Positions 54,918 through 62,625 of a stretch of 64,000 bases of DNA are shown piece after piece. Position numbers and translations under genes: made by a program. Every line of letters begins with the position of its first letter. The stretch's first letter is position 1. This stretch comes from Virgibacillus subterraneus (GTDB lineage: Bacteria; Bacillota; Bacilli; Bacillales; Amphibacillaceae): the NCBI RefSeq assembly GCF_900110695.1, contig NZ_FOEH01000009.1, forward strand, positions 1-64,000. The letters run 5' to 3'. The notes under the pieces are model-generated. The model was not told the DNA's origin, did not search any database, and worked only from the letters and a program-made list of their open reading frames with translations.

Positions 54918-56609
54918 TTAATCGTGAACTTCCAATAAGTCATCACCAACAAGTTTCCTTGCTTCTTCAACTAACGGGTCCTCTTGCTGGCCTTCCTCAG
55001 TGGTTGCTGCTTGTTCTTGCTTACTTATATATTCATTGCGTAATTCCTGCCAATTATTAGCTGGGATTGGAATAATTGTTAATTTTTTACCCGTAGCACT
55101 AGTCAGCACAGATTCAATTGTTTCACGATTATCCATAAATAAAGAACAATGAATTTCGTACTTAAATTGAACTACAAGTGCCTGATCTGATGCTGCTGCA
55201 GGCTTACTATCCTGTATAGTTGCATGTGCAGGGGCACTAGTGGTCTTCAGTTTATTTAAAAATGAAGCCCATTGTGATTGCACTTCTTTTAACGCTGGTT
55301 TTTGCGCTTCCTGAAGTACATGTCGGATTTTTTCATATGGAACTTTAAAACTATTCTTTGTTGTTCTTGGCTGTGATCGCCTTGGCTCGTTTGATGGGGC
55401 TTGACGACCTGTATTTGCAGGGGATTCTTTTAATGTTGTCAGTTCTTTTTCTAAATGCTCCAGCCTGCTTAATAGTTTTGTAATGGCATCGGAATCAGCA
55501 GCGTTATTTGATTCATTTTCCCTATAGCCTTTATTCGTAATCGTAAGTAAAGCAATTTCGATAAATACTTTCGGGCTGTTTGTCCATTTTATTTCCTGCT
55601 GACATTGATTGAGCTGCATGATTGCATCTTGAATCCATTCAATTGAAACATTCTCGGCAAGTTGTTTAAAACTATCATCGATGATCGCCCGTTCCAGAAT
55701 ACCTTCTAAGTTTGGCGCACTTTTGTAAAGCAATAAATCGCGTGAAAAATAAATGAGGTCATATACAAATCGTGCTGGGTCTTTTCCGTGTTGAATTAAC
55801 TCATCCAGTAATGATAAAGCACCTTGTACATCTTTTTCATGCATTGCTTTAACAATATCCGTTAATATTTCCTGCGAGACGCCACCAGTAACTGCAAGGA
55901 CATCTTCCAGCTCAACCCCTTCCTCACTATAGGAGATTGCCTGATCGAGAATACTTAAAGCATCACGCATGCCACCCTCTGCAGCTAACGCAATCGTTTC
56001 TAAAGCTTCCGGTGATACTGTTATCCCCTCTGCCTCAATAATTGACTGCATTCGTTCGACAATCGACTGACTCGAAATCGGTTTAAAATCAAAGCGCTGG
56101 CACCTCGAAACAATTGTCAGTGGTATTTTATGCGGTTCGGTTGTTGCCAAAATAAAGACAACATGCTTTGGAGGTTCCTCCAATGTCTTCAGCAATGCAT
56201 TAAATGCATTCGTCGAGATCATATGAACCTCATCAATAATGTATACCTTGTAAGGCACCGAGCTTGATGCATATCTAACCTTATCACGAATATCACGAAT
56301 ATCTTCAACACTTGTATGTGATGCAGCATCCATCTCAATTATATCAGAAATGGAACCATCCTGAATTCCACGGCATGAAGCACATTCATTACATGGTTCT
56401 TTCACAGGGGCATTTTCACAGTTTATCGTTTTTGCGAAAATCTTAGCAGCACTTGTTTTCCCCGTTCCACGTGGTCCGGAAAATATATACGCATGCGAGA
56501 ACTTCTCCTGTACTATAGCATTTTGCAAAGTTCTAGTAATATGTGATTGTCCCACAACATCCTGGAAGTTTCTCGGACGCCATACACGATATAAAGCTTG
56601 ATAGCTCAT
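54918..56609 (-). CDS. dnaX: DNA polymerase III subunits gamma/tau
   Basis: Clamp-loader ATPase and connector of the replisome. 563 aa: AAA+ domain with Walker [14 protein letters not shown] (~44-56), zinc module ([16 protein letters not shown]), SRC (VSRCQRF), clamp-loader domain III, and a proline-rich tau part. The single frame covers the full tau length as in B. subtilis, so no frameshift product is needed. First gene of dnaX-ebfC-recR-yaaL-bofA. Confidence 0.97.
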   Translation of the reverse strand: MSYQALYRVWRPRNFQDVVGQSHITRTLQNAIVQEKFSHAYIFSGPRGTGKTSAAKIFAKTINCENAPVKEPCNECASCRGIQDGSISDIIEMDAASHTSVEDIRDIRDKVRYASSSVPYKVYIIDEVHMISTNAFNALLKTLEEPPKHVVFILATTEPHKIPLTIVSRCQRFDFKPISSQSIVERMQSIIEAEGITVSPEALETIALAAEGGMRDALSILDQAISYSEEGVELEDVLAVTGGVSQEILTDIVKAMHEKDVQGALSLLDELIQHGKDPARFVYDLIYFSRDLLLYKSAPNLEGILERAIIDDSFKQLAENVSIEWIQDAIMQLNQCQQEIKWTNSPKVFIEIALLTITNKGYRENESNNAADSDAITKLLSRLEHLEKELTTLKESPANTGRQAPSNEPRRSQPRTTKNSFKVPYEKIRHVLQEAQKPALKEVQSQWASFLNKLKTTSAPAHATIQDSKPAAASDQALVVQFKYEIHCSLFMDNRETIESVLTSATGKKLTIIPIPANNWQELRNEYISKQEQAATTEEGQQEDPLVEEARKLVGDDLLEVHD

Positions 56610-56749
56610 AATGAACGTTCCCCTTTGTGAATTCTATCTAAATTATACTCGATTATGGGGGTGAATGTGAACCTTAACGTATAATTCATTTTATTTGGTA
56701 ATAATAAAGTGCTAAATCGTTCATCTTCATTGATAAACATGTTACGACT

Positions 56750-56795
56750 AAAAAAGGCTGTATCAAACATCACAGTGGATATTGATACAGCCTTT
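56750..56795 (-). terminator. intrinsic terminator after the SRP RNA
   Basis: Perfect 13-bp stem AAAGGCTGTATCA/TGATACAGCCTTT with a 17-nt loop and TTTAG on the minus strand. Confidence 0.85.
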
Positions 56796-56807
56796 AAATA
56801 TGTATAC

Positions 56808-57075
56808 CGTGCACCCATTGTCGATAAGGCGCCCCTAAGCGTTACTCAAGTTCATGGCTCGGCCTAGGCTTCCCCGCGGCACACTGAGATAACCACTTAC
56901 TGCTGCTTCCTTCCGGATCTGACAGAATTCATGGGTCTCTGTTGCGCAGGACCTCGGCGTCAACACCAATCCCTTAAGGCAGACCCTAAAGTCGTCTTAC
57001 CTCGAATGGGAATTCAGCCTCGCTATAGCGGATTGCGAGTACAGGGCACCGCTACCTCCCCACTTAGCACGGCAA
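56808..57075 (-). ncRNA. scr: signal recognition particle RNA, long Bacillus type (scRNA)
   Basis: The minus strand reads TTGCCGTGCTAAGTGGGGAG, CGCAATCCGC, the S-domain ATCCGGAAGGAAGCAGCAGTAA-type apical loop (with the GGAA tetraloop and the asymmetric loop), CTAGGCCGAGCC and GGTGCACGGT at the end. The ~268 nt and Alu-type ends are those of Bacillus SRP RNA, which lies at the same place between tadA and dnaX. It pairs with Ffh for membrane targeting. End points are within a few nt. Confidence 0.95.
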
Positions 57076-57080
57076 TAACA

Positions 57081-57109
57081 ATTATAACGATTTTACAGTA
57101 ATAATGCAA
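57081..57109 (-). promoter_or_regulatory. sigma-A promoter of the SRP RNA
   Basis: TTGCAT (57104-57109), 17-bp spacer, TATAAT (57081-57086) on the minus strand; transcription would start close to 57075. Confidence 0.8.
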
Positions 57110-57136
57110 TCAGAAATTGATGAGATTATTTGGAAG

Positions 57137-57598
57137 TTATTCCTTTTTCCTTTTTCGCAAAACCTTAAAAAAATCAGTCAGCAGATTTCCGCATTCCTCT
57201 TCCAAAATACCACTTGTAACTTCAACCTGATGATTAAAACGTTCATCATCCAATAAATTCATCAACGTGCCTGCACAGCCTGCCTTTTGATCAATTGCTC
57301 CAAATACGACACGCTTAATTCGTGATTGCACAATTGCACCAGCACACATTGGACAAGGTTCGAGCGTCACATATAACGTACAGTCCTCAAGCCTCCAACT
57401 GCCGATTTTTTCGTTCGCTTTTTTTATAGCAATCAGCTCAGCATGGGATAAAGTTTCCTGTGAAGTTTCACGTAAATTGTATCCTGCCGCAATAATTTCA
57501 CCCTTGAATACAATTACAGCTCCTATTGGAACCTCACCAATTTCTCTTGCTTTTATCGCTTGATTTATTGCATCACGCATATATATTACATCATCCAA
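57137..57598 (-). CDS. tadA: tRNA-specific adenosine deaminase TadA
   Basis: Makes inosine at the wobble base of tRNA-Arg(ACG). 153 aa with the deaminase motifs SHAELIAI (zinc His, catalytic Glu) and LEPCPMCAGAI. The TTG at 57598 is chosen because GGGGTG is seven nt upstream and the protein begins DDVIYMRDAINQAIK; codons further up (to 57721) run into yaaI on the other strand. Divergent from yaaI as in B. subtilis. Confidence 0.95.
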   Translation of the reverse strand: MDDVIYMRDAINQAIKAREIGEVPIGAVIVFKGEIIAAGYNLRETSQETLSHAELIAIKKANEKIGSWRLEDCTLYVTLEPCPMCAGAIVQSRIKRVVFGAIDQKAGCAGTLMNLLDDERFNHQVEVTSGILEEECGNLLTDFFKVLRKRKKE

Positions 57599-57667
57599 AT
57601 CCAAACACCCCGCTAAGTTTGAAATCATCAATATAGGTAATAATGAAAAAAAGAAAGGAGTCTCCCT

Positions 57668-58201
57668 ATGAAAACTTACATTGATAATAGTGCAATTATA
57701 TTTATTGATATCATTAACCATTTTAATTTCGATGGCAGTGAAAAACTTCTCAAAAACACTAATGAAATTTTACCACATTTAAAGCGTTTAAGAACTTTTG
57801 GCAAAGAAAGTAATATACCAATTATCTATGTAAATGATCATTATGGCTTGTGGCAGGCAGACTTTCGTAAAATTATTGATCATTGCGAGAATGACTTTAG
57901 CAAGCACGTTATTCAAGATTTGAAGCCAGATGATGACGATTATTTTCTAATTAAACCACAACATTCAGCCTTTTTCCAAACTCCACTTCATGCCTTGCTA
58001 AACGACTTAGGCAAAACCCATTTAATCCTGGCAGGGATTGCTGGAGATATATGTATTTTGTTTACTGCAAAAGATGCCTATATGTATCAATACTCCATGC
58101 ATATCCCTGAAAATTGTATGGCATCTGAAGAAAAAGAAGGTAATGAATATGCGCTATATTTAATGCGTTCCGTTATGGATGCAAATACTAAACCAATCTA
58201 A
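57668..58201 (+). CDS. yaaI: isochorismatase-family hydrolase (YaaI)
   Basis: 177-aa cysteine-hydrolase fold. Candidate catalytic residues are the Asp in IIFIDIINHF (~14), the Lys in LIKPQHSAF (~96) and the Cys in GIAGDICILFTAKDA (~128). The substrate is unknown (isochorismate or nicotinamide-like amides in other members). ATG follows AAAGGAG. Confidence 0.85.
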   Translation: MKTYIDNSAIIFIDIINHFNFDGSEKLLKNTNEILPHLKRLRTFGKESNIPIIYVNDHYGLWQADFRKIIDHCENDFSKHVIQDLKPDDDDYFLIKPQHSAFFQTPLHALLNDLGKTHLILAGIAGDICILFTAKDAYMYQYSMHIPENCMASEEKEGNEYALYLMRSVMDANTKPI

Positions 58202-58203
58202 AG

Positions 58204-58232
58204 GTATATCTGCCCCCTCCCCCTCATAAAGT
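58204..58232 (+). promoter_or_regulatory. candidate sigma-E promoter of sleL
   Basis: GTATATC (58204-58210), 14-bp spacer, CATAAAGT (58225-58232). Consensus is KMATATT and CATACANT; the -10 has one difference and the -35 two. B. subtilis sleL (yaaH) is sigma-E dependent. Confidence 0.55.
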
Positions 58233-58264
58233 GTAAGTAGGACGAAATCGTGGGAGGGATTCTT

Positions 58265-59554
58265 GTGCAAATTTATGTTGTACAACAAGGGGATACACTA
58301 AATGCAATTGCAAATACATACGGGGCCAACCCTAGTGATGTCATCGATGCCAATGAACTGGATACACCAGATAACCTTGTTGTAGGTCAATCGCTAGTAA
58401 TTCCTATCGTTGGTGAGTTTTATGTTGTTCAACCCGGTGATAGCTTGTATTCTATTTCTCAAAAGTTTGGTATGTCATATCAGCAATTAGCTCAAATAAA
58501 TAACTTACAGGTAGGAAACATATTATCTGTTGGCCAACGCTTATATATACCCGCCAGACAAAAACGCGAAATTACTGTTAATGCTTATATTGAGCCTACA
58601 GGTGATGAAGTTTCAGAAACATTAGTTAACTCCGCAACAAAAAATGCTCCATACCTTACGTATCTTGCCCCTTTTAGCTATCGGGTGGGTCGTGATGGAA
58701 CCCTTACAGCACCACCACTTGATAACTTTAAGCAAATTGCAGATGCTCAGAATGTTTCACTAATGCTCGTAGTAACTACCTTGGAAGAAGGATCTTTCAG
58801 TAGAGATCTAGGTCATATTATCGTAACCGTTCAAGCAGTACAAAATACGCTGCTGGACAACATCGTCAATGTAGCAAATGAAGTTGGATTTAGTGATGTT
58901 CACTTCGACTTTGAATTCTTGCCGCCAGATGATAGAGAAGCGTATAATAATTTTTTACGTAAAGCAAAGCAGCGGCTTTCAGAAGCCGGTTTATTAATGT
59001 CGACTGCACTAGCTCCAAAAACCAGTGCAGAACAAGAGGGCGCATGGTACGAAGCCCATGACTATGCGGTACATGGTGAATTAGCCGATTTTGTAGTGTT
59101 AATGACCTATGAATGGGGCTATAGCGGCGGACCAGCAAGAGCTGTATCACCAATAAACGAAGTCCGCAAAGTCGTTAACTTTGCCTTAAGTGTAATGCCT
59201 GCAAACAAAATATTATTAGGGCAAAATCTATACGGCTATGACTGGACACTACCTTATGAAGAAGGTGGTGAACCTGCTGAAGCACTCAGCCCGCAACAAG
59301 CAATCGCCAGAGCCAGAGAACAGAACGTAGCTATTGAATACGATACAGAAGCACAGGCACCATTTTATACGTATACAGATGACCAGGGTAATCAGCATGA
59401 GGTATGGTTTGAAGATGCCAGGTCAATACAGGCGAAATTTGATTTGATAAAACAATTAGGATTGCGTGGAATCAGTTATTGGAAACTAGGGTTGGCATTT
59501 CCACAAAACTGGCTCCTGCTGCAGGATAACTTTACAATTGAAAAACTGGAATAA
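58265..59554 (+). CDS. sleL: cortical fragment-lytic enzyme SleL (YaaH)
   Basis: N-acetylglucosaminidase of the spore surface that breaks down cortex fragments at germination. 429 aa: two LysM domains (~2-46, YVVQQGDTLNAIA; ~50-95, YVVQPGDSLYSIS) and a GH18 barrel (~100-429) with the catalytic DVHFDFE motif and MTYEWGYSGG. GTG 58265 follows GGAGGG; a GTG at 58250 precedes the site. Confidence 0.94.
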   Translation: MQIYVVQQGDTLNAIANTYGANPSDVIDANELDTPDNLVVGQSLVIPIVGEFYVVQPGDSLYSISQKFGMSYQQLAQINNLQVGNILSVGQRLYIPARQKREITVNAYIEPTGDEVSETLVNSATKNAPYLTYLAPFSYRVGRDGTLTAPPLDNFKQIADAQNVSLMLVVTTLEEGSFSRDLGHIIVTVQAVQNTLLDNIVNVANEVGFSDVHFDFEFLPPDDREAYNNFLRKAKQRLSEAGLLMSTALAPKTSAEQEGAWYEAHDYAVHGELADFVVLMTYEWGYSGGPARAVSPINEVRKVVNFALSVMPANKILLGQNLYGYDWTLPYEEGGEPAEALSPQQAIARAREQNVAIEYDTEAQAPFYTYTDDQGNQHEVWFEDARSIQAKFDLIKQLGLRGISYWKLGLAFPQNWLLLQDNFTIEKLE

Positions 59555-59570
59555 AGATATAAAGAAAAAT

Positions 59571-59625
59571 AAATCCGAACTAATTCGAATTCTATTTCAA
59601 GAATTTCGAATCATAGTTCGGATTT
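59571..59625 (+). terminator. intrinsic terminator after sleL
   Basis: Long stem AAATCCGAACTA...TAGTTCGGATTT with a nested GAATT-type inner pairing, followed by CACTT; it lies 17 nt past the stop. The T-run is weak in the plus direction. Confidence 0.65.
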
Positions 59626-59670
59626 CACTTCGACTAAAACAGTTTTGTCCTAGCCCTCTTGTTCGTTTTA

Positions 59671-60189
59671 TTATTTATCTAAAAGCTTTAATGACTCCCG
59701 ATTAAATGCAGGAATGTCATCTGGCTGCCTGCTTGTAACCAGCTGGTTGTCACAAACAACAACTTCTTCATCTTTTACATTTGCACCAGCGTAATCCATA
59801 TCCACTTGAATAGATTTAAAACCTGTAGCTTTGCGTCCTTCTAATGTTTTAGCTGTAATTAATAGCTGAGGACCGTGGCAAATTGCTAATACCGGTTTTT
59901 TCACATCCATAAAATGCTTGGCAAAGGTCACGAACCGTTCATCGGCACGTAATTGATCAGGTGAAAATCCACCAGGAATAAATAATGCATCAAATTCTTC
60001 AGGATTCACATCATCAATCGATTCATCAATGATGACAGTTGCCTCGTTATTTTTACCGGTTACTTGTTTTCCTTTTTCCTTTTCTATGGTTACCACTTCA
60101 TGTCCAGCATCCTTAAATTCTTTTGCTGGACCTGTATATTCTACATCCTCAAACATATTTGTTAATACTGCTGCTATTTTTTTACCCAT
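59671..60189 (-). CDS. DJ-1/PfpI-family protein (type 1 glutamine amidotransferase-like)
   Basis: 172-aa PfpI/YraA-type protein with the nucleophile Cys in LAICHGPQLLI (~106) and a preceding Glu in TNMFEDVEY. Homologues are general-stress proteins with protease, deglycase or chaperone claims; the activity here is not known. ATG 60189 follows AAGGAGCGG. Confidence 0.87.
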   Translation of the reverse strand: MGKKIAAVLTNMFEDVEYTGPAKEFKDAGHEVVTIEKEKGKQVTGKNNEATVIIDESIDDVNPEEFDALFIPGGFSPDQLRADERFVTFAKHFMDVKKPVLAICHGPQLLITAKTLEGRKATGFKSIQVDMDYAGANVKDEEVVVCDNQLVTSRQPDDIPAFNRESLKLLDK

Positions 60190-60449
60190 TTGTGATCCGC
60201 TCCTTTTAAGAAGATGATTCATAAATGAGTATTCCCATTTTATACAAATTAAAACTACCCCGCCTCATACTAACGGAATCACTTGTGAGGTGCAACATCA
60301 CAAGTGAAGTCTCACCTATAATCACATAATTTTCACCGTTAAATTTACCGTGAAAAATAGCTTGGATAATTCTCCAAGCCTTTCTAATACCTCTTAGCAG
60401 CCGAGTTTAAGTGTATTTATTCACTAGACAGGCTGGCACCCACTGATTT
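60190..60449. other. intergenic stretch with no recognisable feature
   Basis: 260 bp between the PfpI gene and the GGATCCTCATTCCG array. It holds the PfpI leader and CACTTGTGAGGTGCAACATC-type sequence with a weak direct repeat of CACTTGTGAGG/CAAGTGAAGTCTCA. I see no gene or RNA here. Confidence 0.5.
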
Positions 60450-60664
60450 GGCGGATCCTCATTCCGTTATTTCCTTAAAAACGTCTATTTTGATTGTGTT
60501 ATGTAATCCTCATTCCACTAATTAATCTTTTCAGCCACATTTTTCATTGTTATTAACTAAATAACGGAACCAGGAACCGTTTCAACCTTGTAGAACAGCT
60601 TTCTTACCCATTTAGCGGAACCACGATCCACTTCACTGGTTTGTGATTCACATTCCGCTGAAAT
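60450..60664. repeat. GGATCCTCATTCCG repeat array, locus 2
   Basis: GGATCCTCATTCCGTTATT (60453), TAATCCTCATTCCACTAATT (60504), inverted ATAACGGAACCAGGAACCG (60561), inverted TTTAGCGGAACCACGATCC (60611) and a TTCACATTCCGC piece (60648). Same direct-then-inverted layout and ~50-bp spacing as the array at 14580-14764. Confidence 0.82.
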
Positions 60665-60728
60665 CACAGTAAAACAAGCGAAACCTCGTGTGTATTTTAT
60701 TGTGTTTACACCTTTGAAGTGAACCCGT

Positions 60729-61166
60729 TTACCTCATACCCATCAGTTCACGAAGTCGTTTATCATTGACTATCATATCCTTCAACGTATACTGATCAAG
60801 TACTTGAAAAAAGGCATTTAGTGCTTCACCGAAAACATGTTTTAAATTGCAGGCTGGTGAGATGACACATTGGTCAGTTCCTTTATCAAAGCACTCAACG
60901 ACCACTGCATCATTTTCCAGATTTCGAACCGTATGCCCAATATTGATTTCCTCCGGAGGCATCGCTAACTGGATTCCTCCATTCCTTCCACGTACAGTAT
61001 CGACAAGGCCAAGTTTACTTAACTCAAAAACAATTTTACCCAGATGATGCTTTGAGATTGTAAAAGTTTCCGAGATTTCTTTGATACTGGCCAACTCATT
61101 TTTAGGCTTCATCCCTGTATATATTAATACACGGATTCCATAATCGGTATATTTTTTGAGGTTCAT
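60729..61166 (-). CDS. nsrR: NO-sensing Rrf2-family repressor NsrR
   Basis: [4Fe-4S] regulator that loses DNA binding on NO. 145 aa, winged helix with LASIKEISETFTISKHHLGKI, and three cysteines at 92, 100 and 106 (ECFDKGTDQCVISPAC), the spacing known for B. subtilis NsrR. ATG 61166 follows AAGGAG. Divergent from hmp over a palindromic operator. Confidence 0.93.
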   Translation of the reverse strand: MNLKKYTDYGIRVLIYTGMKPKNELASIKEISETFTISKHHLGKIVFELSKLGLVDTVRGRNGGIQLAMPPEEINIGHTVRNLENDAVVVECFDKGTDQCVISPACNLKHVFGEALNAFFQVLDQYTLKDMIVNDKRLRELMGMR

Positions 61167-61226
61167 TTTTAGTCTCCTTATCACTAACTTCACAAATTTG
61201 TCATCTAATGAAGGACTTTTCCCCTA

Positions 61227-61255
61227 TTGAGACAGTGTAAACAGTATCTTACAAT
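61227..61255 (+). promoter_or_regulatory. sigma-A promoter of hmp
   Basis: TTGAGA (61227-61232), 17-bp spacer, TACAAT (61250-61255) on the plus strand, directly before the NsrR palindrome. Confidence 0.8.
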
Positions 61256-61256
61256 T

Positions 61257-61281
61257 AAAGATGTATTTAAAATACATCTTT
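61257..61281. promoter_or_regulatory. NsrR operator, perfect 25-bp palindrome
   Basis: AAAGATGTATTT-A-AAATACATCTTT: 12-bp arms without mismatch, overlapping the hmp transcription start predicted from the -10 at 61250-61255. It fits the known NsrR-site form (ATGTATTT-N1-AAATACAT). Confidence 0.85.
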
Positions 61282-61304
61282 AAATTTAATAAAGGGAGTG
61301 CTTT

Positions 61305-62543
61305 GTGTTGGTAACAAGTATAACAACAGGGTTAGATAGTCAAACAAAGGATATTGTAAAATCTACTGTACCACTTTTGCAAGAGAGAGGGGAAGACATC
61401 ACCAAACGTTTCTATCAGCTACTATTTAAAAATAACCCCGAGCTGAAAAACATCTTCAATCAGACCAATCAGCGAAAAGGTAACCAGTCTAAAGCACTGG
61501 CAAATGCAGTGTATTCTGCTGCATTCTATATTGATGAACTTGAAAGAATAATGCCGCAAGTAAAACAGATTGCGCACAAACATAAAAGTCTAAATATCCA
61601 GCCTGAACATTATCCAATAGTAGGCGAAAATCTATTGGCAGCCATTAAGGAGGTATTGGGTGAATCAGCTGATGAGGAGGTCCTTATTGCATGGGAAAAA
61701 GCTTACTCGGTAATTGCTGACGTATTTATTTCTACTGAAAAAGAGATGTATCAGGAAGCAGAGAAAACTATCGGTGGCTGGTCTGGGTTTCGTAATTTCA
61801 TGGTTGTAGACAAGGTGGTAGAGAGTGATGTAATCACCTCACTTTATCTTGAAGCTGCGGATGGAGAACCGTTTGCCATCCATCAACCTGGACAATATAT
61901 CACTGTTAAAGCGGAAATTGAAGGAGCGCCATATAACTATTTACGGCAGTATAGCCTATCATGTGCACCTGGTGGTGGAGCTTACCGGATTAGCGTTAAA
62001 CGAGAAGATGCTCTTAATGGCCACCCACCAGGCATCGTTTCTAATTATTTGCATTCAGATATCAATAAAGGAAGTATTTTACCAATCACAGTGCCATCAG
62101 GGTATTTCACGCTTGATTCCCAAGATATTAGACCTTTAGTGTTAATAAGTGGAGGGGTTGGATTAACGCCACTCTTGAGCATGCTGGAAAGTACGATTAA
62201 AAATCAGCCGGAACGTGAAATCTATTATATTCATGCAACGCAGAATGGCAAAGTACACGCAATGAGAGAGGCTATACAAAATATAGATAAAAAGCATGAT
62301 CAGGTGCATACGTACACCGTTTATGACAACCCGACCGATAATGACGTTAAATTTTATGATAAAGTGGGCTATATTGATTATAACTATTTATCCACTATAC
62401 TGCCTACCAATAATGCTGCATTCTACTTTTGCGGTCCGAAGGGGTTTATGCAATCAATCTATAAAAGTCTATCTCAATTTGAGGTAGAAGACAAAGATAT
62501 AAACTATGAATTCTTTGGGCCATCGGAAGAAATAAAAGATTAA
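61305..62543 (+). CDS. hmp: flavohemoglobin (nitric oxide dioxygenase)
   Basis: Turns NO plus O2 into nitrate. 412 aa: globin domain (~1-145; B10 Tyr in RFYQLLF at 37, proximal His in IAHKHKSLN at 93), FAD domain with RQYSLS (~215), and NAD domain with GGVGLTP (~285). GTG 61305 follows GGGAG. Operator and divergent nsrR indicate NO-induced expression. Confidence 0.96.
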   Translation: MLVTSITTGLDSQTKDIVKSTVPLLQERGEDITKRFYQLLFKNNPELKNIFNQTNQRKGNQSKALANAVYSAAFYIDELERIMPQVKQIAHKHKSLNIQPEHYPIVGENLLAAIKEVLGESADEEVLIAWEKAYSVIADVFISTEKEMYQEAEKTIGGWSGFRNFMVVDKVVESDVITSLYLEAADGEPFAIHQPGQYITVKAEIEGAPYNYLRQYSLSCAPGGGAYRISVKREDALNGHPPGIVSNYLHSDINKGSILPITVPSGYFTLDSQDIRPLVLISGGVGLTPLLSMLESTIKNQPEREIYYIHATQNGKVHAMREAIQNIDKKHDQVHTYTVYDNPTDNDVKFYDKVGYIDYNYLSTILPTNNAAFYFCGPKGFMQSIYKSLSQFEVEDKDINYEFFGPSEEIKD

Positions 62544-62594
62544 TTAGAAAATGCCTTATGCAGTAAGAAAGAGTAAATACTTTCTCACTTGCTA
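62544..62594 (-). repeat. terminator-anchored element, copy 14 (short)
   Basis: TTAGAAAATGCCTTATGCAG, TAAGAAAGAGTAAATACTTT, CTCACTTGC. On the minus strand it starts right after the U-tract of the acsA terminator; the second hairpin is missing. It lies just past the hmp stop. Confidence 0.75.
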
Positions 62595-62620
62595 AAAAAG
62601 GGTGCCAAATAGGCACCCTT
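62593..62620 (-). terminator. intrinsic terminator between acsA and hmp (convergent)
   Basis: AAGGGTGCC/GGCACCCTT with a 5-nt loop; TTTTTTAGC follows on the minus strand, so it serves acsA best and hmp in reverse. Confidence 0.85.
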
Positions 62621-62625
62621 ACTTT

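Noticed and set aside
54918-56609. Programmed frameshift in dnaX to make gamma
   Set aside because: I saw no clear slippery A-run followed by a stem at the expected place, and B. subtilis-type dnaX makes only the full-length product.
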